A stretch of 39,709 nt of DNA from Subtercola vilae (lineage in GTDB: Bacteria > Actinomycetota > Actinomycetes > Actinomycetales > Microbacteriaceae). Below the pieces are notes generated by a model that saw only the letters and a program-made list of their open reading frames with translations, ran no database searches and was not told where the DNA came from. This document shows, one piece after another, positions 14,818 through 22,839 of this stretch. Location: assembly GCF_004923255.1 (NCBI RefSeq), contig NZ_QYRT01000035.1, positions 1 to 39,709 on the forward strand, given 5' to 3'. Numbering within the stretch: position 1 is the first letter of the stretch; every line of letters begins with the position of its first letter. A program made the translations under genes and the position numbers.

Positions 14818-15312
14818 TCAGGCGGGCAGGTACTGCTCGATCTTCGCGACGAAGGCAGGGTCGGTGGGCTTGGTCTTCGGGCGCAGGCGCGAGACGACCT
14901 CGCCGCCGGGGGCTATGAGAAATTTCTCAAAGTTCCACGCAACGTCGCCGGCATCGCCGCTCTCGTCTTCGACGGTGGTGAGCAGCTCGTAGAGCGGATG
15001 GCGACCCTCGCCGTTCACCTCGATCTTGGCGAACACCGGGAAGTCGACACCGAACGTCGCCGAGCAGAATGCCTGAATCTCCTCATCGGTACCCGGCTCT
15101 TGACCGTTGAACTGGTTGCTGGGAAACCCCACTACGGTGAACCCACGATCGGCGTACTCGGTCTGCAGCTGCTGCAGGTCGGCGTACTGCGGTGTGAGGC
15201 CGCACCGCGATGCCACGTTCACCACGAGCACGACCTTGTCGCTGAGGCCGGCGAGAGTGGTGCTCTCGCCGGCGGCGGTCTGAATGGGGATGTCGTACAG
15301 AGGGGAGGGCAT
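14818..15312 (-). CDS. glutathione peroxidase-family thiol peroxidase (164 aa)
   Basis: It has full family length and all catalytic residues: C37 in NVASRCGLTPQY (Cys, not selenocysteine), Q67 in FPSNQF, and W126-N127 in DVAWNFEKFL. A second Cys at 83 (AFCSATFG) is the usual resolving position of non-mammalian members, which normally use thioredoxin or mycothiol-linked reductants rather than glutathione. The likely role is cytosolic removal of hydroperoxides. It is transcribed on the minus strand, 64 bp before the unknown gene, and is divergent from the 78-aa orphan. No regulatory site was recognised. Confidence 0.94.
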   Translation of the reverse strand: MPSPLYDIPIQTAAGESTTLAGLSDKVVLVVNVASRCGLTPQYADLQQLQTEYADRGFTVVGFPSNQFNGQEPGTDEEIQAFCSATFGVDFPVFAKIEVNGEGRHPLYELLTTVEDESGDAGDVAWNFEKFLIAPGGEVVSRLRPKTKPTDPAFVAKIEQYLPA

Positions 15313-15497
15313 ACCCCGATTTTATGCGTGCGCCGGGGTGCTCAGCCCGTCGCGGCACTGCCCACAGGCCTCCCAGCCATGAATTGAGAGAACGTGCACA
15401 CCGCGGGTCTTACGCGGCAGACCAGCGACCTTTACGCTGGGTAGCGATCGCAGCGACGCGCATCCGCGACGCGCGTAACGGAAAGAGCAGGGAAGCT

Positions 15498-15734
15498 ATG
15501 ACCGACAATGAGACCTACCGGGCAGAACTCATCGGCCCGAACGTCATCGGCAACAACGAGATCGTCGAGTTGCCGTACGTGAACGGCGCGTACCAAGACC
15601 TCGTCGAGCTCACGTTCGAGGCCGCCGGCACCACGTCGGTTCGCACCTGGGCGCTCGGTGAGGGCACCGTCGAGCCCATCGCGTACAACTTCGTCGGCGA
15701 AGTCGACGCCACCCCGCCGAACGTCGACAACTAG
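15498..15734 (+). CDS. small acidic protein of unknown function (78 aa)
   Basis: ATG 15498 follows GCAGGGAAGCT, a modest ribosome-binding site. The protein is acidic with few basic residues and contains a likely beta-strand series (ELIGPNVIGNNEIVELPYV, VELTFEAAG, VRTWALGEG). It has no signal peptide, membrane span or Cys. I do not recognise the family. It is alone on the plus strand between a divergent peroxidase and a convergent epimerase-like gene. The upstream 185 bp (15313-15497) hold no other gene. Codon use is normal for the region, so I regard it as real. Confidence 0.65.
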   Translation: MTDNETYRAELIGPNVIGNNEIVELPYVNGAYQDLVELTFEAAGTTSVRTWALGEGTVEPIAYNFVGEVDATPPNVDN

Positions 15735-15772
15735 CCGAACCGGCTGTACGGCTGTACGGCTGTACGGCGGTA
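15733..15772. repeat. small stem-loop and 8-bp tandem repeats between convergent genes
   Basis: AGCCG-AAC-CGGCT (15733-15745) forms a 5-bp stem at the stop codon of the small gene. It runs into three exact copies of CGGCTGTA (15741-15764) and a degenerate fourth, CGGCGGTA. It could act as a weak terminator for the plus-strand gene; otherwise it is intergenic slippage DNA. Confidence 0.6.
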
Positions 15773-15787
15773 CCAGCCCAGCTCGTA

Positions 15788-16738
15788 CTAGTCGAGCACA
15801 GTGGCGAGGCCGGGTGCCCGGTGGCGAATACCCCACCGCAGTACCCAGGTCTCGCCCGGCGCGAGCTGGCGAAGACCCTCGCCGGTGTTGAAGGCGTTCG
15901 CCGGCGCGGTCATCGGTTCGATGGCCACAGCCTGGCCCTTCGTGCCGTCTTCGAGCGGAAAGTTCGTGGGCGTGTAGACCTGCACGAAGCGAAAGTGCTC
16001 ATCGCCCCACAGCTCGGTTCGCGAACCGTCGGGCGCCGTCACCGAGTGAACGCGTTCGCCGTTCTGGATGCCCACCCCACCGAACCCGTGATCGAGGGTC
16101 ACCTCTCCCACGCGTCGCCCGCCTCGCAGGTCGAACTCCGACCCGTCGAGCGAGACTTCGGCCGTGGGGATCGCCTTCTCGTCTACCTCGAACTGAGTGG
16201 ATGCATCGACCCGCAGCACCAGGTCGGCCACGGGCACATCGCCGACCTTCAGGTACGGATGGGCGCCCACGGCAACCGGGGCGACCGAGGCCGACTGGTT
16301 CACGATGGTGTGCGTGACCGTGAGGCCGTCGTCACCGAGCGAGTACTCCACGCTGGTGTCGAGCAGAAAGGGGTAGCCGTGCTGCGGAAAAACGGTGGCC
16401 TCGAGCGTGATCGACGAAGCGGTCTGCCGGGCGACGCGGTACGCGGTGTTGCGCAGCAACCCGTGAATCGCGTTGCCCGTGGCGGGTTCGCTGATGTCGA
16501 GCTGCTGGGTCGTGCCGTCGAGAACCCACCGGGCATCCTTGATGCGATTCGGCCACGGCACCAGAACGATGCCGTCGCCCATGGGCGGCAGTACGTCTTC
16601 GGTGTGCGACTGGGTCGACTCGATGCCGTCGAGAAAGAGTTCGCGAAGGCTCGCGGCCAATTCGGTGACGATGGCCGTCGAGACTCCGGCTTCACCGGTG
16701 AAAGTGAGGGCGAACTGCTGCCCGGTGGGTGCACGCAT
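15788..16738 (-). CDS. aldose 1-epimerase family protein (316 aa)
   Basis: A GalM-like beta-sandwich sugar mutarotase. It shows GIVLVPWPNRIKDARW near residue 60 (Asn-Arg sugar-contact motif), AIHGLLRN (first catalytic-type His), APVAVGAHPYLKV (second His, as proton donor) and a C-terminal AIEPMTAPANAF (Glu as base). These match the H/H/E set of the family. It interconverts alpha and beta anomers of aldoses; the sugar cannot be told from sequence. The family also includes glucose-6-phosphate epimerases. It lies 8 bp after the glyA stop on the same strand and may share its transcript, although no metabolic link is evident. ATG start. Confidence 0.9.
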   Translation of the reverse strand: MRAPTGQQFALTFTGEAGVSTAIVTELAASLRELFLDGIESTQSHTEDVLPPMGDGIVLVPWPNRIKDARWVLDGTTQQLDISEPATGNAIHGLLRNTAYRVARQTASSITLEATVFPQHGYPFLLDTSVEYSLGDDGLTVTHTIVNQSASVAPVAVGAHPYLKVGDVPVADLVLRVDASTQFEVDEKAIPTAEVSLDGSEFDLRGGRRVGEVTLDHGFGGVGIQNGERVHSVTAPDGSRTELWGDEHFRFVQVYTPTNFPLEDGTKGQAVAIEPMTAPANAFNTGEGLRQLAPGETWVLRWGIRHRAPGLATVLD

Positions 16739-16746
16739 CGGCGGGG

Positions 16747-18030
16747 CTACCAGCCCTCGAGGCCGTCGTAGAGCGGGTAGCCGTCGGTCAGCTTCAGAAC
16801 GCGGGCACGCAGGGCCGCGACATCCGGAGCCGGCTTCAGAGCGTTCGCGATGATGTCAGCGACCTCGGTGAACTCTTCGTCGCCGAAACCGCGGGTGGCG
16901 AGCGCCGGGGTGCCGATGCGCAGGCCCGAGGTGACCATGGGCGGGCGCGGGTCGAACGGAATCGCGTTGCGGTTCACCGTGATACCCACTTCGTGCAGGA
17001 TGTCTTCAGCCTGCTTGCCGTCGATCTTCGCGTTTCGCAGGTCGACAAGCACGAGGTGCACGTCGGTGCCCCCGGTCAGAACGCTGATGCCCTCCGCCAC
17101 GGTGTCGGCGCCCATCAGGCGCTCGGCGACGATCTTCGCACCTGAGATGGTGCGCTGCTGACGGTCGACGAATTCGGGCTCGCCCGCAAGCTTGAAGGCG
17201 GTGGCCTTCGCTGCGATGACGTGCATCAGCGGGCCGCCCTGCTGGCCCGGGAAGACAGCCGAGTCGACCTTCTTGGCCCACTCGGCCTTGCTCAGGATGA
17301 CACCGCTGCGCGGACCGGCGAGGGTCTTGTGAACCGTTGAGGTCACAACATCGGCGTAGGGAACCGGCGAGGGGTGCAGGCCCGCGGCGACGAGGCCGGC
17401 GAAGTGCGCCATGTCGACCCAGAGCTTCGCGCCCACCTCGTCGGCAATGGCGCGGAACGCGGCGAAGTCGAGCTGGCGCGGGTACGCCGACCAACCGGCG
17501 ATGAGCACGGTCGGGCGGTGCTCGAGGGCCTTCTCGCGAACGACATCCATGTCGACGAGGTAGGTGGTGGGATCGACTCCGTAGGCGGTGGCCTGGTAGT
17601 TCTTGCCCGAGAAGTTGAGCTTCATACCGTGAGTGAGGTGGCCACCGTGGCTGAGCTCCATGCCGAGGATGGTGTCGCCGACGGTGGCGAGCGCCATGAG
17701 CGCGGCGGCATTGGCCTGCGCGCCGGCGTGCGGCTGAACGTTGGCGTGCTCGGCGCCGAAGAGGGCCTTCGCGCGGTCGCGGGCCAGGTTCTCGGCCACG
17801 TCGACGAACTCGCAGCCACCATAGTAGCGCTTGCCGGGGTAACCCTCGGCGTATTTGTTGGTGAGCACCGAGCCCTGGGCCTGAAGTACGGCGCGGGGAA
17901 CGAAGTTCTCACTCGCGATCATCTCGAGGGTGCCGCGCTGGCGGCCGAGTTCGTTCTTCAGAACCTCGGCGATCTCAGGATCGACGCTCGAGAGGGCGTG
18001 GTTGAACGTTGACGGTAGTTGACTCGGCAC
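16747..18030 (-). CDS. glyA: serine hydroxymethyltransferase
   Basis: Full-length (427 aa) PLP enzyme converting serine and THF to glycine and 5,10-methylene-THF in the cytosol. Motifs are [57 protein letters not shown] and the PLP-lysine site [12 protein letters not shown] (K235). The start is GTG 18030 with AAGGAG five bases upstream. A probable ZTP riboswitch fills the leader. The purine genes purN and purH in the same window use folate one-carbon units, so the regulation makes metabolic sense. Divergent from the sigma-factor gene. Confidence 0.98.
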   Translation of the reverse strand: MPSQLPSTFNHALSSVDPEIAEVLKNELGRQRGTLEMIASENFVPRAVLQAQGSVLTNKYAEGYPGKRYYGGCEFVDVAENLARDRAKALFGAEHANVQPHAGAQANAAALMALATVGDTILGMELSHGGHLTHGMKLNFSGKNYQATAYGVDPTTYLVDMDVVREKALEHRPTVLIAGWSAYPRQLDFAAFRAIADEVGAKLWVDMAHFAGLVAAGLHPSPVPYADVVTSTVHKTLAGPRSGVILSKAEWAKKVDSAVFPGQQGGPLMHVIAAKATAFKLAGEPEFVDRQQRTISGAKIVAERLMGADTVAEGISVLTGGTDVHLVLVDLRNAKIDGKQAEDILHEVGITVNRNAIPFDPRPPMVTSGLRIGTPALATRGFGDEEFTEVADIIANALKPAPDVAALRARVLKLTDGYPLYDGLEGW

Positions 18031-18069
18031 GATGGCTCCTTATTCGACAGACGGAAAGAGGTACTGCAG

Positions 18070-18150
18070 TTCCGTAGCGACCCAGGCGAGCGGCCGAATC
18101 CGTGTCAGTCGCTTCCCGATGGTAACCATCTGAACGCCAGTTGCGACTTC
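18070..18150 (-). ncRNA. ZTP riboswitch in the glyA leader
   Basis: On the minus strand the leader reads ACTGGCG (18141-18135), then a small hairpin ATGGTTACCAT, CGGGAAGC (18118-18111), a variable loop, and GCTCGCCTGGGTCGC (18091-18077). These are the conserved blocks of the ZTP (pfl) class in the right order and spacing, and this class is known to precede folate and purine genes including glyA. Downstream, ACGGAA (18075-18070) can pair with TTCCGT (18056-18051), which may be the expression platform between aptamer and ribosome-binding site. ZTP/ZMP build-up under folate shortage should raise glyA expression. Recognised by eye; no covariance search was possible. Confidence 0.82.
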
Positions 18151-18256
18151 GTCAGCATAGCAGCGTTGCTATTCTCGCCGCTCTTGAGTATTGTTCATTA
18201 AGATTGGGGGTAATGAATATTTCTCAAGCAGCGTGAAGAATTCAGGCAGGTGCAGC

Positions 18257-20920
18257 ATGGTCAACGCGAACGAGCGGGGCGAGTCGGGCGGCTCAGGCGG
18301 CTCAGGCGGGTCTGGCGTCTCTGGCGGCTCAGGCGTCTCTGGCGGCCCTGGCGGCCCTGGCGAGAGTGGCGAGACCGCTTCGGCGCGGTTGCGTTCGCAG
18401 TCGGCGGGGCGCGCCCTCGGGTCGCCGTCGGCCGGGCAGGGCCTCGGGTCGGGTGGCCAGGCCCTCGGGTCGGGCGATCCCGTCGGGGCACACGCCCATC
18501 CCGGCCTGTCGGGGCCGAGCGATCTCGACCTCGTGGAACGCACTCGTGCCGGAGACTCGAAGGCCTTCGCCGAGCTGTGGAACAGGCACTCTCGTGCCGG
18601 CCGAACCGTCGCCCGCAGTTACGGGCTCGACGCAGACGACGTCGTGGCCGAGAGCTTCGCGAAGGTATTACAGGCCATCAAGAGCGGCGGCGGCCCCACG
18701 ACCGCGTTCCGGCCGTACCTGTTCAGCACCATCCGCAACGTGGCCATGCAGTGGCGCCGCGGCAACATCGTCGATGCGAGTGACGAGCTGGATGCCCTGG
18801 CAGACCCGCACTCCGAAGAGGCCGAAACGTTGCTGGCTCTTGACAAGTCGCTCACCGCCACCGCTTTTCGCAGCCTCCCCACACGCTGGCAGGAGGCGCT
18901 CTGGTACAGCGAGGTCGAGCAGTTGAGTTCGCAGGAGATCTCGCCCCTGCTCGGCATGACCCCGAACGCGGTGTCGGCGCTCACGTTCCGGGCCCGCGAG
19001 GGCCTCCGCCAGGCCTGGATCCAGGCGCACCTCATTCGCGCAACCGACACCGGATGCGCCGCCATCATCGAGAAGCTCGGTTCCTACACGCGCGGCAGCC
19101 TCGGCCCCCGGGAGACCCGCAAGGTGCGGGAGCATCTGGCCGACTGCCCCTCGTGCACCATCGTCGACGGCGAAGCGCGCGATGTCGGCTCCCGCCTCGC
19201 GCTCGTGCTCCTCCCGCTCGTTGCCGGCATCGCCGGCGCCACCGCCTACACCGTCTACCTGCAGACCGCGGCCCACGCCGCCGCCACCACCCTCGCGGCG
19301 GCGCATCTCGCTGCCATACCCTTGCCCGCGTCACACTTCGCCGCGGCAGCTCTGCCCGCCACCCACCTCGCCAGCACTGCTGCGGCGACCGCGCACCTCT
19401 CGACCGCTTCTGCACCAGTGAGCATCTCCCCCGCGGCGAGTGCCGTCACGACCGCTCTTACTGCGCCAGCCGGGGTCAGCACCGCGGCACCAGCCGCGAC
19501 CATTCCTGCCATATCGACTCCCTCCACGACGGTTCCGGCGGCAACTCCGGTGCCTCCTCGCCCTGCATCGACCGTGAGTCCGGCGGGTCGAGCGGGGTCG
19601 GGCCGCGGAGCATCTTCCCCGCGGAGCCCCCGCGGCCCCGGCGGGAGCAGTCTGCGCGGGAGCGGTCTGCGCGGGAGCGGTCTGCGCGGGAGCGGTCTCG
19701 GGCGAGTCGGTGCGCGCGGGTTCGCCCGAGCAGGCGGAGGGTCTGGCGCTCCGTCGGCGGTCGTTCTTGCAACACTTGGGCTCCTCGGCGCGGCCGCGGT
19801 AGGAGCGGCGTTTCTCCTCGGGCCCCTTCTGGCCGCGACACCTGCCACTCCACTCGCGGGCGCCTCGTCGACGACCGGCCCTGGCGCAGCCGCAAGCGGG
19901 GCACGCTCGACAAGCCCCGCCGCCGCAGACCACCAAGCCGAAACGCTCTCCGCTGCGCCCGGTGCTGGCGCTCCCAGCGCCAGCACCGCCGGCGGCGCAC
20001 CCGCCGGCTCGCCGGGCGACGGCTCACCATCGACCGGGGTGGCCCCCGGATCCCACGCGACAACGACCGCCACGGGTACCAGCTCGGGGCTTCGCAGCGT
20101 CGAGCCCGTACCGCCGACATTCGGCACCGGCGCACCGGGTGTCGTGGTGTCGTCACCGCTGTCTCCGAGCGCACCCGAGACACCCGCACCTGATCCGACC
20201 AACTCGAACCCCGCCTCGACACCGCCGACTTCGACTGACCCGCCGACCAACGGCCCCACTCCACCGCCGACCACTCCGCCGTCGACTCCGACGCCCGCGC
20301 CGAGCCCGACACCCACGCCCACCCCATCAACGCCACCCACACCCGCCCCATCGCCCACACCGACAGCCGTATTCACTCTCGACCCGGGCGAGCGGCTGTT
20401 CCCCGTCGTGACGGGCAGCGGAACACCCGGTTCCACCATCGAAGTTGTCGAGACCACGGCCTCTGCGCAGTCGGTCGTCGCCCAGACCGTGGCCAACCGC
20501 GAAGACGGGCACTACAGCATCAGCGACTTCCCGACGCTCGGCTTCGGGTCGCACAGCCTCTCGGTGCGCCAAGTGAGCGAGACCGGCGAGACCTCGGCCC
20601 TGACCTCAGCGACCCCTGTCGTACTTCGGTCACTGACGCTCACCACTCCCGCCAGCGCGGAGAGCCTCGCTGCCACCAGCTTCACCGTCACCGCAACGGG
20701 TGTCGCGAACGCGGCCTTCGAAGCATTCTTCAACGGCGTACGACAACTGTCGGTTCTGCAGTTCGACGAGAATGGCCTGTTCTCGAGCACGATCGCGGCC
20801 CCCACCGGAACCCCGCCGGGCCGTGCCACCGTCGCCCTGCGGTACATCGACCCGCTGACCGGGCGGTTCGGCCCGCTCGCCGAAGGCACCCTTACCGTCT
20901 CAGCTCCGGCAGCAAGCTGA
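18257..20920 (+). CDS. ECF sigma factor fused to zinc anti-sigma-like motif, membrane helix and large extracellular region (887 aa)
   Basis: ATG 18257 has CAGG nearby; TTG 18191 is an upstream alternative without a ribosome-binding site. A Gly/Ser-rich N-terminus of about 85 residues precedes sigma-2 (about 88-170; DADDVVAESFAKVLQ, FRPYLFSTIRNVAMQW) and sigma-4 (about 195-260; LSSQEISPLLGMTPNAVSALTFRAREGLR in pieces). Then comes H293-x3-C297-x2-C300, the zinc signature of ZAS anti-sigma domains, with C267 as a possible fourth ligand. A membrane helix (about 313-335) leads to some 550 residues outside: Ala/Pro/Thr-rich linkers, a second hydrophobic segment (VVLATLGLLGAAAVGAAFLLG), a Pro/Thr-rich stalk and Ig-like modules near the C-terminus. 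It fits actinobacterial ECF groups with large C-terminal extensions (ECF53-like). The sigma part would be held at the membrane and respond to an outside signal. Confidence 0.88.
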   Translation: MVNANERGESGGSGGSGGSGVSGGSGVSGGPGGPGESGETASARLRSQSAGRALGSPSAGQGLGSGGQALGSGDPVGAHAHPGLSGPSDLDLVERTRAGDSKAFAELWNRHSRAGRTVARSYGLDADDVVAESFAKVLQAIKSGGGPTTAFRPYLFSTIRNVAMQWRRGNIVDASDELDALADPHSEEAETLLALDKSLTATAFRSLPTRWQEALWYSEVEQLSSQEISPLLGMTPNAVSALTFRAREGLRQAWIQAHLIRATDTGCAAIIEKLGSYTRGSLGPRETRKVREHLADCPSCTIVDGEARDVGSRLALVLLPLVAGIAGATAYTVYLQTAAHAAATTLAAAHLAAIPLPASHFAAAALPATHLASTAAATAHLSTASAPVSISPAASAVTTALTAPAGVSTAAPAATIPAISTPSTTVPAATPVPPRPASTVSPAGRAGSGRGASSPRSPRGPGGSSLRGSGLRGSGLRGSGLGRVGARGFARAGGGSGAPSAVVLATLGLLGAAAVGAAFLLGPLLAATPATPLAGASSTTGPGAAASGARSTSPAAADHQAETLSAAPGAGAPSASTAGGAPAGSPGDGSPSTGVAPGSHATTTATGTSSGLRSVEPVPPTFGTGAPGVVVSSPLSPSAPETPAPDPTNSNPASTPPTSTDPPTNGPTPPPTTPPSTPTPAPSPTPTPTPSTPPTPAPSPTPTAVFTLDPGERLFPVVTGSGTPGSTIEVVETTASAQSVVAQTVANREDGHYSISDFPTLGFGSHSLSVRQVSETGETSALTSATPVVLRSLTLTTPASAESLAATSFTVTATGVANAAFEAFFNGVRQLSVLQFDENGLFSSTIAAPTGTPPGRATVALRYIDPLTGRFGPLAEGTLTVSAPAAS
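18284..18364 (+). repeat. Gly/Ser-coding 9-bp tandem repeats
   Basis: Imperfect 9-bp units of the type GGCGGCTCA and GGCGTCTCT repeat through the 5' end of the sigma-factor gene and encode GGSGGSG-type sequence, a flexible linker ahead of the sigma-2 domain. Confidence 0.8.
19643..19698 (+). repeat. 15-bp tandem repeat encoding LRGSG
   Basis: GCGGGAGCGGTCTGC-type units recur three to four times and encode consecutive Leu-Arg-Gly-Ser-Gly blocks between the Ala-rich segment and the second hydrophobic segment of the sigma-fusion protein. The cluster is positively charged. Confidence 0.85.
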
Positions 20921-20945
20921 CCGGTGCCCTCCTCGGGGCCACCGG
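20921..20945 (+). terminator. hairpin directly after the sigma-fusion gene
   Basis: CCGGTG (20921-20926) pairs with CACCGG (20940-20945), extended by CCC with GGG across a one-base bulge. It begins at the base after the stop codon. There is no T-run. A plausible terminator for the plus-strand gene, overlapping the 21-bp repeat. Confidence 0.5.
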
Positions 20946-20973
20946 CGCAGCACTCGGGGCCACCGGCGCAGCA
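20932..20973. repeat. exact 21-bp tandem duplication
   Basis: CTCGGGGCCACCGGCGCAGCA occurs twice without a mismatch or gap between the convergent sigma-fusion and MFS genes. It looks like a local duplication; no coding role is apparent. Confidence 0.95.
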
Positions 20974-21019
20974 CTCAGGCATAATCCGGCGCGCCGACGA
21001 ACGAGCCGGCCAGCCGAGG

Positions 21020-22282
21020 TCAGTGCCGGCGCGCGATACGCCAGCTGATCACCAACAGAACGCCCGCGACCACCATCAGCACGAGGTATGTCACGGGCAG
21101 CGCGCCGAGCCCCGCCCCGTTCAGCAGAATGCCGCCGAGAAACGCGCCCCCGGCGATGCCCACGTTGAACGAGGTGGAGTAGAACGCGTTTGCCGTATCG
21201 CGAATGGCGGGCGACGCGATGTGCAGCAGCCGCGCCTGCATCAACGACGGAATCAGCCCGAAAGATGCTCCCCACACGGCGAACGCCACCACCGACACCA
21301 CGATGTTCGATGTGAAGAGCGTCAGCACGGTCACAGAGACCGCTGTGCAGACGAGACCCACCGCGACGCCCAGCGTGGGCCGGCGGGAGAAGACGACTCC
21401 GGCGAGCACGAGCCCGAGCGCACCCGCCACACCGTAGACGAACAGCAGCAGGCCCACCGACGAGGCCGGCACCCCCATCGACGAGATCATGAACGGCGTG
21501 ATGTACGTGTAGAGCGTGTTCTGCCCGACGATGAGCGTCGCTACAACGAGGCACAGCAGCGCGACGGCCGGTACGGTCGCGTCGAAACGGCCGCGGTGGG
21601 CGGCGAGCGTGGGCGGGGCATCCAGAACCGCACCCGACACCACACCACCCCGCCGCGACCGCTCGCGCTCGGCAGGCGACACGCGCGGCAGCTTCTTCAG
21701 AATGAGCAGCGCGGCGAACAGCGCGAGCACCCCGATGACCGCGAACGGAACCCGCCAGGTGAAGGCCTGGCCGAGCATCGTGCCGAGCGGCACACCGAGC
21801 ACGAACGCAGCCGTTCCTCCACCCGATGTGATGGCCACGGCGCGGCCGATCTGGTGTTTGGGCACGAGGTGAACCGAGTAGGTGCCGACGACCGCCCAGA
21901 ACAGCCCGTGCGCCATGCCGCCCAGCACCCGCACCACGGCGAGAAACGTGTAGTCGGGCGCGACGGCCGACAGGATGCTCGTGATCGCGACCACCAGCAG
22001 CACCCCCACGATGAGCGTGTGCCGCGGGAACCGTCTCGTCACCGCCACCAGCGGAACGGCCGAGCACACCACCGCGACCGCGAAGTACGTCACCAGCAGC
22101 CCGATCTGCGACTCGCTGGCGTGCAGGTCGGCGCTCATCTCGGGCAGCAGCCCGGTGGGCAGCACCTCGGCGGTGACCGCCATGAACACGGCGGTGGCGA
22201 GAACCGCGAGGCCGCCGAGCGGAAAACGGGCGGCAGTCGGAGCCGCAGAGGAACGAGCGGGAGCTTTGACGGTAGTCGTCAC
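21020..22282 (-). CDS. MFS efflux transporter, DHA1 (AraJ/sugar-efflux-like) family (420 aa)
   Basis: Twelve hydrophobic segments are visible. The first helix carries AVTAEVLPTGLLPEMSADLH, the typical start of this DHA1 subgroup, with an Arg-rich loop between helices 2 and 3 (TRRFPRHTLIVGV) and motif C-like VLGVPLGTMLGQ in helix 5. A long charged central loop (SPAERERSRRGG) separates the halves. Such proteins export small molecules or sugars by proton antiport; the substrate is not predictable. I chose GTG 22282 (product beginning MTTTVKAP); GTG 22309 is also open, and neither has a good ribosome-binding site. The upstream gap holds a dyad that could be an operator. Confidence 0.88.
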   Translation of the reverse strand: MTTTVKAPARSSAAPTAARFPLGGLAVLATAVFMAVTAEVLPTGLLPEMSADLHASESQIGLLVTYFAVAVVCSAVPLVAVTRRFPRHTLIVGVLLVVAITSILSAVAPDYTFLAVVRVLGGMAHGLFWAVVGTYSVHLVPKHQIGRAVAITSGGGTAAFVLGVPLGTMLGQAFTWRVPFAVIGVLALFAALLILKKLPRVSPAERERSRRGGVVSGAVLDAPPTLAAHRGRFDATVPAVALLCLVVATLIVGQNTLYTYITPFMISSMGVPASSVGLLLFVYGVAGALGLVLAGVVFSRRPTLGVAVGLVCTAVSVTVLTLFTSNIVVSVVAFAVWGASFGLIPSLMQARLLHIASPAIRDTANAFYSTSFNVGIAGGAFLGGILLNGAGLGALPVTYLVLMVVAGVLLVISWRIARRH

Positions 22283-22355
22283 GGTGGAACCAAAACACTT
22301 CTGGGGCACAAGCTTGCGAGCCGAAACGCCACGTGGTTTGTGCCCGGGGTGAGCG

Positions 22356-22376
22356 TTGACCGCCCACCGAGGTCAA
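22356..22376. promoter_or_regulatory. dyad symmetry between MFS and yrdB genes
   Basis: TTGACC-N9-GGTCAA is a perfect 6-bp inverted repeat in the 188-bp divergent gap. The size suits a TetR- or MarR-type dimer, and either arm resembles a -35 element. No regulator gene is adjacent, so its function is open. The rest of the gap shows nothing recognisable. Confidence 0.35.
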
Positions 22377-22470
22377 TGGTATCGGCAGGTGGTGCCGCTG
22401 CGCCACCCCAGCCGTCCGGGTTCCGGCTCCGGATGCCCCGGCCACGGGTAGCCCGCTCAGCCCAAGTAAC

Positions 22471-22839
22471 ATGACAACCGTGAATCCCCCACCCGCCCTG
22501 CCCATGCGCATCGGCCCGAATGACGTTCTTCGGTTCGTGCTGGAGCTTTTCGCCTTCATCTCCATTGGGCTGTGGGGCTTTCTCGCCTGGCCCGGCCCGC
22601 TGTTCAACTTCGTGTTCGGAATCGGTGCCCCCCTGTTCGCCATCGTGCTCTGGGCACTGTTTCGCTCGCCTCGCGCGGTGATCACCCTCGACCCGTTCGG
22701 CAAGGCGCTCATCGAGATCGTCATCATGGGCTCCGGCGCCCTCGCCTGGCTCGTCATCGGGCAACCGATCGTTGCCATCGTCTTCGGCGTCGTCGCCGTC
22801 GTCAGTGGCATCATCGCCGGCCGCAAGGAGATCGCATGA
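22471..22839 (+). CDS. YrdB-family (DUF2568) membrane protein (122 aa)
   Basis: A small protein with four hydrophobic helices. Family marks are NDVLRFVLELFAFISIGLWGF, an FGIGAPLFAIVLWALFRSPRA region and LDPFGKALIEI. The molecular role of the family is unknown. Its stop overlaps the nagA start (ATGA), so the two are translationally coupled; a functional link to amino-sugar use is not established. Confidence 0.88.
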   Translation: MTTVNPPPALPMRIGPNDVLRFVLELFAFISIGLWGFLAWPGPLFNFVFGIGAPLFAIVLWALFRSPRAVITLDPFGKALIEIVIMGSGALAWLVIGQPIVAIVFGVVAVVSGIIAGRKEIA

